A DNA stretch of 64,000 nucleotides from Diplosphaera chodatii. Taxonomy: Eukaryota > Chlorophyta > Trebouxiophyceae > Prasiolales > Stichococcaceae. How positions within the stretch are numbered: the stretch's first letter is position 1; each line of letters starts with the position of its first letter. A model generated the notes under the pieces. It made no database searches and was not told the origin of the DNA. It worked only from the letters and a program-made list of their open reading frames with translations. Position numbers and translations under genes: made by a program. This document shows, piece by piece, positions 37,501 to 52,300 of this stretch. Where the stretch lies: positions 434,001 through 498,000 of the forward strand of contig JAALGY010000031.1 in the NCBI GenBank assembly GCA_032358165.1, in the 5' to 3' direction.

Positions 37501-39116
37501 AGATGTGCACCCAGTCATGCGTGCACATCGCAGCTCCAGGTGTGCTTCGCAGACAGGCCTGATGTGGCGCGCCAACATCTTGCAGGTCATCACAGCAGTA
37601 TGGGAGGGGCCGTGGCGCATATGGCGGCAGGGGGCGTGACGGGCGGGGCGGGCGGGGGCGTGGCCGGCAGCAGCACATGCACGCCCAGCAGCAGCACCGG
37701 CAGCAGCAGCAGCAGGGTGCGCAGCAGGCCGAGCAGCAGGCAGCCGCCTCCTCTGGCGACCAGCAGCTGGAAGCCGCTGCCGGCGGCGCGCCCAGTGCAG
37801 ATGTGGTCAGCAGCGAGCAGCCTGCCGACAGCAGTGGCGACAGCAAGGATGCCGCTGACTCTGCAGCCGCAGCGCAGCCGATTACAGCTCCACAGCAGCC
37901 AGCTGCTCAGGGTGTCAGCAACGGGGGCCGGGGCAGGGGCAGGCAGCAGAGCCGCGGCCGCAGCAACTGGCATGCAAACCCACAAAGCTCGCAGATGCAT
38001 GCGCGGGGCGGCTACAGAGGCGGCGGCCGCGGCATGCACCAGCAGGACGACATGCGAGCGGTGCATGGCCGCGGGCAGGGGGATCAGCGTGCGCCCCAGC
38101 AGGGCGAGGCACCCGTAGCTCCAGGCCCAGGCCGTGGCCGTGGCCGCCGTGGCGCATACGACATGGCCCAGGGTCGTGGGCGGGGTCGGGGGCGCCAAGC
38201 ACCTCACGCACAGCAGCAGCAGCAGCAGCAGCCGCAGCAGCAGCAGCAGCCGGTCCCAGGTTCCGACTCTGCTGGCTCACACCCTGGGCAGCAGCAGCAG
38301 CAGCGTGAGCACCCGCAGCAGGAGCAGCAACGACCGCAGCAACCGCAGCCCAAGCCGGTGCGCAGCACCTCCATCAGTGCGCAGCAGCTGTTCGACGCAA
38401 TGCGCGCGGCCAACAAGGCCGACGGCGGCGCTGGCAGCTCTGGTGGTGCCGCAGCCAACGGCGTGCCCTCTTTCGACAACAAGACGGAGCACACGAACGG
38501 CTTCGTCCCTGATGCGCACCAGCGCCAGCCAGCCCAGCGGCAGGAGCGGCGCGCTGAGGTGCGCCAGCTGCAGTTCGGCAGCTACACCGCCGACAGCGCT
38601 CCGACGCCTGCGCCGCCACCTCCGCAGCCGCAGCAGCACCAGCAGCGGCTGCAGTTCGGCACCGTGGACTTCGGCAGTCAGCCGACGCCACACTGTCCGC
38701 CGCAGCACACGAACCACCACCATGCAAACGGGAGTGACGCCCGGGCACAGCCGCAGCACCCACAGCAGCACCATCACCACCACCGCCACCAGCAGCCGCT
38801 GGCACCGCATGCTGCCCATGAGGCGGCACGGGCGGCGATGCAGCCGGGCACACAGGCTGGGGGAGCGGACGCTCGGCAGCAGCAGAAGGTGCCGCCACAT
38901 CACCTTGCATACGATCCAGCCGGCGGCCAGCGTGGCGGCGGGCCGGGCAGGGGCCGCGGCCGACGGCATGGAGCGCGGCACGGTGGCCCCGGCGGCAGGG
39001 GCGCTGCTTTTGCCATTGGCCGGAGCCATGGAGCTGCGAATGGGGTGCATGAACTGGCCACAGCACCGGATTACCATCAGTCGCAGCCTGACGACGGTCA
39101 CGAAAAACGTGGCTGA
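34518..39116 (+). CDS. PP2C Ser/Thr phosphatase fused to coiled coil and RGG/poly-Q tail
   Basis: Predicted Mg2+/Mn2+-dependent protein phosphatase of the plant PP2C12-like clade. Ten exons in consistent phase give 1059 residues: 34518-34635, 34767-35113, 35232-35339, 35516-35599, 35773-35889, 36089-36235, 36363-36586, 36776-37115, 37266-37429, 37586-39116. Metal-site motifs are present: KGED (residue about 20), FDGHGG (51-55), ASDGLWDS and RDDIT. Also visible are SGTTATVAALVGW, VANVGDS, GNHRLDDS and GPLRVWPGGLAMGRTIGD, which match the clade. The domain ends near residue 340. An Ala/Gln/Glu-rich coiled coil follows (about 383-545), interrupted by an acidic Ser/Asp patch. The last exon encodes about 510 residues of RGG/GRGR and Gln tracts, then His-rich and GRGRGRRHGARHGG sequence. 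Junctions such as SDIW|QRRLSV keep one frame across the fusion. The exon 6 donor at 36236 and the start codon are the softest points. Confidence 0.88.
37586..39116 (+). other. RGG, poly-Q and His-rich low-complexity tail exon of the PP2C protein
   Basis: A single 1.5-kb exon begins with QQYGRGRGAYGGRGRDGRGG and continues with Gln runs (HAQQQQQQQPQQQQQ near 38205), GRGRGRR blocks near 38135 and 38950, an H-rich block (HHHHHRHQQ near 38770) and repeated RQLQFG/RLQFGT near 38570 and 38650. Such composition is usual for RNA-binding or condensate-forming proteins and is unusual on a PP2C. CAG/CAR-rich DNA here may vary in length between strains. Confidence 0.85.
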
Positions 39117-39520
39117 GTATGAGTCCCCTTGCATGCACTGTGTCCACACGGCTGGGATCCATTATTACTGCATGCGTTGTCAATCACGCTAATTGGCAGT
39201 GTGGCTTTGGCTATGAGCTGTGAACTGCAGCACTGCTGCTGCACTCTATGCAGCAGTTGCCCCAATTGACCAACTCCAAAACCCTGCTGGACCATGCATG
39301 CCCCTTCTCTTTCCTGCGCACTGGTCTTTCTGCTTCACACGGAGCTTTGCCTGCTAGGCCTGGAATCATCTTTGCGCACTAGTTGCTGCAGTTGTTCAAC
39401 CGGGCCTGCGCAGCTGATAATACCGCACCTCCCGACCCTCTCAGCCTGCAGCATCGAGGTTGCACCTGACTTGGCGGCTTCACAGGAGCGCAGCGCCGCG
39501 AGGCGCGAGCAGCAGGCGTC
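39117..39520. other. Intergenic stretch between the PP2C gene and ABCE1
   Basis: About 400 bp between two plus-strand genes. No TGTAA motif was seen after the PP2C stop and no coding potential is recognised. The right part should contain the ABCE1 promoter and leader. Confidence 0.4.
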
Positions 39521-43973
<4,453 letters not shown>

Positions 43974-44675
43974 GCACGCTGCGCGCACGTCCGATGCACG
44001 CCCTGCCGAGCAGGGCACGCCCCTGATATGGCCAGGGGCCCGACCCGTGGTGCAGCACCAGCTGCCTGCCTCATGGTCACGAGGCGCCGACACTGGTGTG
44101 CCTGGCCGGCCCATGCCTAGCTGGCCCAGCAGTCTAATGCTGCTAGGATTGAGCAGCAGGTGAGTGCTGTGCAGGGTGCGCCGCAGCCCTGCCGAATGTT
44201 GGCGTCAGACATGCAGCGCACATAGGCAGCCAGATGTAGGAACACCGATTTTCTGCTGTTGCATCTGGTTTTGGTGTCCCTCTTCAACGTGCCGGCAGAG
44301 AGACTGGTGTAAAGGGGCTTGGCTATCGCCTGGCATGCTGCCTGCCTGAATGCCTTGGATCGCTGACGTCAGAATTAGTCATGTCAGCTGAGTGAAGCGA
44401 GCTTGCGCAGCCGGGCATACATCGTCAGCGTGTCGCGCTCTTCTATTGCACAATCACTTCAACAGTGAGCATCTCTGACAACCTTTGCAACGAGGCGGCC
44501 AGCTGGTGCCCCTTCACGTTCTCGCACTGTGGAACAGTAGGCGATACCGGCGCGCAGTTGCGAGACTGCCTCCTTGGCCGCATCGCACGATCGCAGAGCA
44601 CGTTGTACATTCATCTCCTGTCGGTTTTCCTGCTTGGTGCCACCAGAACGCTGATCGTCGGTCAAAACCGCCACG
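43974..44675. other. Intergenic region between ABCE1 and the ALS small-subunit gene
   Basis: About 700 bp with short frames only. A TGTAA lies 335 bp after the ABCE1 stop. The remaining right half is the probable promoter and leader of the next gene. Nothing else is recognised. Confidence 0.4.
44308..44312 (+). terminator. Candidate polyadenylation signal TGTAA (ABCE1)
   Basis: TGTAA in transcript orientation about 335 bp past the ABCE1 stop codon; orientation and position fit, but the motif is short. Confidence 0.35.
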
Positions 44676-47600
44676 ATGCATGGGTGGCCCAGCGGCGGAA
44701 GCCATTGCCCAGGTCGACAGCTGTGCAGCCCAGTTGTGCCAGCGCACATTACTCTTGCGCGCGTCAGACGTCCGTCAGGCCTGGGGTCCAGTATAACACG
44801 CCCGTCAGGTGCCCTCAGACGGGCAGCCGCCCAGCATGGTGCATGTGCGGCCCAGCGGCCAGCGCCGCTGGCGCGTGCCGGCAGCTCAAACGGCGTTGGA
44901 GCCCTGGCACCCGCCCCCAATGCATCGCGTGAGCCGATGGGCGCCGGGGAGGAGCGGCATGTGCTGTCGGTGTTTGTCCGGGATGAGGCGGGTCTGATCA
45001 ACCAGGTCTCCGACGTCTTCACACAAGCAGGTGCCAGCGCTGGGACAAACCGCGCGTATGTAGCAGCTCGTACTCTCTGCCCTGGTCGTCCACGCTCAGT
45101 TCGTCTACATACTAGGCGTGCAGTATGCCGCAGACACTGCTGGGATCATGATGCACAGGGAGGAACATCGAGTCGCTGGCGGTGGGTCTGAATGTGGACA
45201 CCGCCATGTTCACCATCACGGTGGCCGCCACACAGGAGGAGGTGGACCACCTGCTGCACCAACTGATCCAAGTGGAAAAGGTGTGGACATCAAGTGTGCA
45301 TCAGCCTGCAGGGGGTGACCATGTTGCTGACTAGGCGCAGCGTCCAAATGTGGGGTGGCTAAGTGCCGCCTTGCAGCCTGTTGCATGAGGGCACATTGCA
45401 GTATTGCCAGGCCGCCTTGGCCCCGCAGCCGCTGCGGCAGCACAGGAGGCACCACGCAGCGGCAGCGGCACGGCCGGGCCGTCGCCTCACCCCGCCGCTG
45501 CACCCCCGCAGGTGCTGTACGTGGAGGACCTGGCGGGCCAGAACCGCGTCGAGCGGGAGCTGGTGCTGATCAAGGTGCGGGCGCCGAACGCCGCGGCCCG
45601 CACCGAGGTCACCGAGCTCGCGAAGATCTTCCGGGCGCACATCCTGGACACCTCAGGTGCGCGTCCGCCTGCGCAACGCGTTCCACAGATGCCAATACGA
45701 ACACCTCCGACAGGGAAACGCGCATGGCGGGCTTGGCCACTGCATGCAGAAGGCATGCGAGCCGCCAGCGTCTGTCAAGATGGGACGTCATGCAATGTGC
45801 AGACGCGGCGACCGCCTTGCCATGTGTTGCAAAGTGACATTCGACCAGCTGTGCCCTTGCCTGCCAGACGCACATGCAGCTCCCCGGGTCGTCGGCGGCA
45901 GGCCGAGGTGTGCGCCTGCCACCGCGCAGAGGGCTTCATGACGCTGGTGGTCACCGGGGACGCCGGCAAGACGCTGGTGCTGGAGGCGAACCTGGCGCAC
46001 TTCGGCATCGCGCAGCTCGCGCGCACGGGCACCGTGTCGCTCAAGCGCGGGCAGCAGCTGCTGGAGGTGCGCCCCTGACGGCGCCCCCGACTCCGGGCGG
46101 CACGCGCACGCACGCGGTGCAGCCCGCGCCCTGCATGGAGCCCCCCACGGCAGGCAGCAGCTTGCTGCACACACCGCTTCCGCATGTGGAATTATGCTGA
46201 ATGGGCCGACATGCTGACTCCTGGCTGTGTGCTCCCCTTGGTCCACCATCCCTGATTTCTCCAGTATCAGGAAAACACTATCTGCAGGTGACGTCCAGCG
46301 TGCGGTCCATTGACGAGGAGGACGGCGACGGCCTGTCCGGCGCGGACATCTCGCCGGACGCGCTGGCGGCGCTCGCGGAGCAGGCCAGCCCGTCCACCGA
46401 CCTGTGGGAGGCCAAGCAGGTGTGGGCGCGGCGCGGGCCTTGCTGCCCCGCCAGCACGGTGTGCAGGGTTGCAGGCTTGCACACTTGGCGCAGCAGCTTG
46501 CGGAGAGTTCCAGACATGTCCAGCATGCATGCAGACGCTGCCCAGCGGGCATCGAGCTCGTGCCGTGCGTCTAAGATAGGATAACAGGGGCAGCAGAGGT
46601 TTTAAACGGGCCTCTGAGCGAATGCTTTTGTGAGCTGACACCAGCTGCCCAACCACGCAGTAGTGAGGTGCAGCTGTGCTGGGCTTTTCAGGTGATTGGG
46701 GCGGATGGCACCGCACTGGGCGTGCTGAACGACTCTCACACGCTGTCCGTCGAGGTGCTGCCCGAATATGACGCCCTGCGCATGCCCTCCCATGTGATAC
46801 CTCCAGTTTGCTGTGCCGATGCGTGCTCCTGCGCATTCAGCATCGAAGCTGGCTTACTTGCAGCCTGTTGTGCACTCTCAACATGTGCTGCTGCCGCTGA
46901 CGCCTGCTGCTGCTTGATTACGAAGGTGGCTGACACCGCGGGCAGCCTGGCGGACATCACGCGGGTCATCGCGAGCCACGGCATCAACGTGCAGTCGCTC
47001 GCGGTCGGCAGCAGCGAGCAGTCGGGGCGCTCGCGTATAACGGTGGTGGTCCCCAGGGACGACGCCGGCCTCGCCAGCCTCGTAGAGAAGGCATGTACTC
47101 CCTGCGCAGCTGCGCCGCTGACTCTGATGCTTGTATCAGCTGCAGTGGTGGCAAGCAGTGGGGCTGTTTCGCTGCGGTGACAGCGTATCAATTGCAATGC
47201 TGCTGAGCGTGTTGAAGTGCAGCTCGAGCACTGGCGCGACTGAGGCTGGGTCTATCTTCATCTTTGCAGGTGGAAGCGTTGCCCATTGTTGGCAGAGTGA
47301 CGGACTTGACCGAGAAGCCTTTTGTGGCACGCGAGCTCATGATTGTGAAGGTGCACAGAAGTTCAATCGCTGCCAGTAAGTATACGAATTGCTCTTAGAG
47401 CGGTGATTGACAGGCCTGCAGCAAGGCAGGCAGCTGTCGCGTTTCGCATGTGCTGACGGGTGCTGATGTTTCGTCTGCAGGTACGATGTCAGCCCAGGCA
47501 GCGCGGCCAGATCAAAGAGATTGCAGGTAGGCTCATTGCAGGAGTGGGTGGCTTGGAGCTACTGGCCAGATTCGCACAGGGTAGAAGGGCTGGCAGCCAT

Positions 47601-48023
47601 CAACAAGCCTTGACGATGCACTCCATAGCTCTGATCGCCGTCTTCGCATGGCTGCAGAGATTTTCCACGGCAGGGTCATTGACGTCTCACAGCAGACCAT
47701 CACCCTGGAACTGCAGGGCAAAGAGGTGGGTCTTCTCTGCCGCAAACACAAATTCATGTGCAGATGCAAACAGTTGCAGCCACTCTGCTTATCAAGCAGC
47801 AGCTTGTGTTAGCAGACCATCCTCAAAGCTTCAACGTGGCAGCCATGGGCACAGGGACATGCACATGTGTGCGCTACAGGGCAAGATGATCGCGGCACAG
47901 GCCCTGCTCAAGGAATTTGGCGTGCTGGAGGTTGCAAGGACAGGGCGTGTGGCTATGCTCCGCGACTCTGGCATCAACACACAGCTGCTCAATGCGCGGC
48001 GTGCGCCGCAGGTCATGCTGTGA
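44676..48023 (+). CDS. ilvH: Acetolactate synthase regulatory (small) subunit, plastid-targeted
   Basis: Regulatory subunit of acetohydroxyacid synthase, first common step of Val/Leu/Ile synthesis, which confers feedback inhibition. Eleven phase-consistent exons give 498 residues: 44676-45030, 45159-45280, 45512-45656, 45930-46066, 46288-46419, 46692-46793, 46926-47090, 47270-47350, 47481-47526, 47658-47725, 47880-48023. Residues 1 to about 90 are Arg/Ser/Ala/Pro-rich with few acidic residues, a good plastid transit peptide. Two ACT/ALS repeats follow, as in land plants. Repeat 1 has [37 protein letters not shown] and LVVTGDAGK. Repeat 2 has [38 protein letters not shown] and [19 protein letters not shown]. 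The intron after exon 7 begins with GC (gcatgt at 47091). An upstream start is possible, but 44676 gives the best transit peptide. Confidence 0.95.
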
Positions 48024-48193
48024 TGGCAGCAGCTCCTCAGGCTGGAAGCATAGCAGCGGCCACACCTGCCACAGATGTGGTCATCATGATGGGCTCTTGG
48101 GGTTGCAGGTGGAGGCGGCGCTTGCATTGCCACAGCTACTAGCAGCATGCTGCACATCTCACCGACAGGCTTTACTTGTAGATCACGGCAAAG

Positions 48194-48198
48194 TGTAA
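48194..48198 (+). terminator. Candidate polyadenylation signal TGTAA (ALS small subunit)
   Basis: TGTAA about 170 bp after the stop codon in transcript orientation, a usual chlorophyte distance. Confidence 0.4.
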
Positions 48199-48302
48199 CA
48201 GATGAGATGTGCTAGGTTGGCATTCAGGAGGCAGCATTCTGCACCTGTTTGTGCAATATATAGCGCAGAAATTTGGTGTCACCTGGGCAGTGTGTCTTAT
48301 TG

Positions 48303-48307
48303 TTACA
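48303..48307 (-). terminator. Possible polyadenylation signal TGTAA (NRPS gene)
   Basis: The plus-strand sequence ttaca gives TGTAA on the minus strand, roughly 1.0 kb after the NRPS stop. If used, the 3' UTR would include the 35-bp repeats and the CTG tract. The distance makes this a weak call. Confidence 0.2.
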
Positions 48308-49073
48308 GCTTGTCACATCATCAACAACACCACGGAGGAAGTGCAATGGTACCAAGAGCTCTGGGCCGCCACGGCACCCAAGGTGGCTAGTCCCGGGCGT
48401 CCGTACAGCTCAGCATTCCTGACGCATCAACACAGCCGACAGAATGCTGCTGAATGTGCACATAGTTCCAAATCTGACGAGTCCAAACAAACCACAGCAT
48501 GAAACGTGTCAAATGTGGTGCTGCATGATATCCTGCAGTCCATAAACTCAATGGCGAAAGCAATCAGCACCAGAGCTGCGGCCGTGCGCCTGCCAGCAGT
48601 TGCAGCAGCAGCAGCTGGAGCAACCTTGTGTTTCAATCGGCAACCCAATGAAAAGAGATGGGCTGCTCCCTGAGGCAGCGAGCTGGCTAGGCCCGCAATC
48701 TCAAATACAGCGCTCCATCTAGTATGAAAAACTCCACGTATTCCTGAATCCCAAATCCCCTCTCCACTTGCTGAGCAGACCCCGTCATGCCTCAAGACGC
48801 CCCAGCGCCACTTGGCGGCCTCCTCGGCAACTCAATTTGTAATTCGCATCATCCCGATGATCAGAGAATGTGCCCTCTCATGTCTGTTTTGCTGGGCGGA
48901 CTGGCCATAATTGGTATGCTCATTACCGGTGCGGGGCAGCTGTCTGCAAGTTCATACTCCGCCACATGTCCCACTCCGCTTGCTTTGGCGACTTTCCACC
49001 TGAACTACAGCAAACCGTCCCCGCTGACATGGCTTGGCTTGGTGCGCTTCATGGGCAGCTGTTGTGCCCTCCT

Positions 49074-49201
49074 CTTGGGCTGCCTGTCTGCAGCTGATGC
49101 GTTTCTGCCTTGGGCTGCCTGTCTGCAGCTGATGTGCCTTGGTCGTGCACTGCCTTCTGCAGCTTGTGTAGTCTCGCCTTGGGCTGCCTGTCTGCAGCTG
49201 A
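49074..49201 (+). repeat. About 35-bp tandem repeat, four units
   Basis: The core cttgggctgcctgtctgcag plus agctgat occurs at 49074, 49109 and 49178, with a degenerate unit near 49144 (tgccttctgcagcttgtg), so the period is about 35 bp. It sits downstream of the NRPS stop. In the minus-strand frame it would encode repeated QLQTGSPR-like peptides. Confidence 0.75.
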
Positions 49202-49268
49202 TATTTGTCGGTTGTAACTGCGTGAACTGCTTCTATGGCCACTGCTAGCCAGTGTGTCAGCCTATCTA

Positions 49269-49298
49269 GCAGCTGCTGCTGCTGCTGCTGCTGCTGCA
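49269..49298 (+). repeat. CTG/CAG trinucleotide tract
   Basis: About ten near-perfect GCT/CTG triplets lie 20 bp beyond the NRPS stop codon. On the minus strand one frame reads as eight Gln codons. It is a likely length-polymorphic microsatellite. Confidence 0.8.
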
Positions 49299-49319
49299 GT
49301 GGTCGCTCACTCGTTTGAC

Positions 49320-52300
49320 TCACAGCAGGCCCGCAAAGGGCGGCTGCGACGCGCTGCTGTTCGAGTCCCCAGACTGCCTGCCGCGCGCGCTGAAAGGCGA
49401 GGCCGCCTGCGTGGGGGCGCCGCCGCCGCCGCCGCTGCGGCGGGGGCTGAGCTGGCCGCGGGGCGCCGGCGGCGGGCGGCCGCTGCCCTCCCGGCTGCCC
49501 GCGGGCGCCGGCTGCAGGCGTGACGGCGACGCCGTCCCCCCGCTGCCGCCGCTGCGCGCCCCGAGCGACCGCGACGACCAGGGGCCGCCGGACGACGCCT
49601 GGCTGCCCGGCGAGTGCGCCGGGCGGGGCGGCGGGCCGGGCCGCGCTGGAGACGCGCTCTCCGTGTGCCTCTCGTCCAGCAGCGGGTCGGTGTCGGCCGT
49701 GGGCGACCGCTGCAGCGGCGTCGCGGGCTCCCCCAGGTCCAGCAGCTCGATGCCGGCCAGCACCTGCAGCGTGAGTGTCTGTTTGTTGGACAGGGGTACA
49801 CTCGAGGGTTCTGAGGTGACACGCATGGCCGGCTGGTTGCCAACATGGTATGTATTTGAACAAGAACCAGTCAGCAGTTGGGTACTCTGCCTGAGCGTCA
49901 GAGCCCAGCTGTTGGTCACTCACATCGTGCGAGGTGTCGATGTTCAGCACGACGTCGTCGGGCGCGCCCAGCTGCACGCCGGCGTGCACGGAAGGGTCGT
50001 CGTCGGCGTCGAGGCCCAGCTCCTCCAGCTTGGCGGGGCGGATGCTCCACATGTCGTCGATGGCGCGGCGGTACCCGGCGGCCGCGCGGTGGCCCAGCGG
50101 CTTGGCGGGGATGCCCGCCCAGACGCTGCCCTCCGACACCACCTCGCCCTGCAGGGGGAAGAGGTATACAGCTCCTGCATCAGTCTTCGGCCTGGGATGT
50201 CCTACCCGAAGGTCAACCGGCAGATGGTCCAGACAAGCAACAGCACACCGACCTCTGCTGCCACGTGAAACAGCAAGCAAGACACACAAGAGTGTTCTCA
50301 GCTGCAGGCCAGCAGCCACAGTGCCTGCCGACTCACCTTCATGACGAGGGACTGAGCAGTGACGATGGCGCCATCCTGAGCCGAGGAGCCCGGCAGCAGG
50401 TTGCACCACGGCTCCAATGTCACCTGGTTGCCGATCCTGCAGCAGCACAAGCAGGCACGTTGTTAGGTCACCAGGCGCCAGGTCGAACACCAACACCAAC
50501 ACACCCCCGGCACTGTCAGGCTGGCGGAAGTAAGCGACATACAAGGCGGTTTGCTTGCTGAGCAGGTGCGCACTCTGTCGGCACGAAGGTGGCGGCGAGG
50601 CGCTCCACGGTGTGGCCCTGCAGCACGACGCCCTCCGAGATGATGGTGCCCTCCCCAATGGTCAAAGCCATCGTTTCGACCCTGCGCACAGCCGGTGTGC
50701 CAGTTGTCCGTTGCACTCGCTGGCTTTTTTGCAGCAGCTGTGCTCATACCCGGCCATGCAGTTTCCAATGTTGATGATCTCCATTTGCAACTCATGCAGC
50801 CAATGCTGAGCAGAACCTTGTTGTAATTGTTGTAAGCACAGTTGCTGCATTCGGAACTAACTCCAGCTGGGTGTCACCAACATGGTGCAGAGGCTAAATG
50901 GGCATGCTGAGATTGCGCACCGGGAGCCACCGAAGATGCAGGAGCCGTGGCCGACGCGGGTGCCGATGGCGCGCAGGTGCCACAGCCCGAGGGACGAGCC
51001 CTCCAGCATCTGCAGCAGCCCGCCGCCCACCAGGCTGCTGATGGTCGTGGATATCTCCCACACCTGCGCAGCATACCGGTCAACCTCAGGCTCAGCGCCG
51101 CAGGCCCGACTGGTGTCTATATGCTGGCCTCTTGAAGGCCTCCTTGGCATACCAGATGAATAACAGCATGACAGGCATGAGGTGCGCACCATGAAGCGTG
51201 CGGAGTAGAAAGGAACGCTGCTCTTCAGGAAGTGCCCCAGCACCCGTGTGAAGACTGCCATGTATGCCACGTTCAGCACCTGCATGATACAACCCAGGGG
51301 TCATGCAGGCAATCACCGTAGTTTTATGGGTTTGTGAGTGGGCCCAGGCTGCAGACAGGGCACCGACACGATAGCACCATGGTGCATGCATGCTCTTGGC
51401 TCAGTTGTCGGCTTGACTCCGTGAAGGCTTCCTACCAGTGACACTGGGATGGCGATGACGAAGCCCACTATCGCGATGCCGGGGCCGCCCATGATCAGCA
51501 CGCACATGATGCCCAGCACCAGCGGCAGCAGCGTGAAGCAGGACGTGATCATGATCAGCACATAGCGCACGACCACCAGCGTGATCGAGTGCCTGCAGCG
51601 GTGCGCACGGGTGAAGGTCAGCAAGAGCACCAACATCCCCTGGATCTGGTGCACTGCAGAGCAGTACGCTTGCAGACCCTCTCCTGTGTGTCTGCCTGTT
51701 GCCTAATATGTTGCAAGGTGACATCACGCTCGGGGCACAAGACATCTACTACAGTACAACAGCATCCATGCTTGGCAGCTGCGGGCGCACCCCCAGCGCG
51801 TCCACCAAGTGCCAGCCAGCGCCAGCGGCACGTCCTCCATGCCGCCGGCGATCGGCGCCAGGCTGGCGGACCTGACGCTGCCGCTTGGACCGTGGCCGCT
51901 CACGCGGCTCTGGCCGCTGATGCGGCTGTAGCCGCTGAAGCGGGGGCTGCCCAGGCCGCTGGCCCTTGGGGTCCCCAGCGGCGTTGCGTGCCTGCCACAC
52001 GGTGCAGACCAAGTTGTCCTACAACTGCATTACACCACCAGGGGCTACAAATTCGCAAGGCGCTCGCACACAGCGTGGCCTGGTACCATGTCGAAAGTCT
52101 GGCGTGTGCGCACACCTCTCGTAGACTGCCAGGGGCCCATCCAACCCGCTGGCCCGGCGCATGCTGGACCATGTGGAGCCGCCAACAGCATAGCTGTGCG
52201 TGGACGACTGGCGGCTGAGCCCCGAATTCCGCTTGTATGCGTCCAAGGGACTCTTCTCGGGGCTCTTCATGCCGGTGTACCTGTATGCCATGGTAGCCAT

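Larger units (their letters stand above)
48024..49319. other. Convergent intergenic region
   Basis: About 1.3 kb between the ALS small-subunit stop (plus) and the NRPS stop (minus). It contains a TGTAA on each strand about 105 bp apart (48194 plus, 48303 minus), a run of about 35-bp repeats at 49074-49201 and a CTG microsatellite at 49269-49298. A 153-codon plus-strand frame at 48787-49248 has an ATG and hydrophobic stretches, but it reads through the repeats and shows no homology I recognise, so it is not called a gene. Confidence 0.45.
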
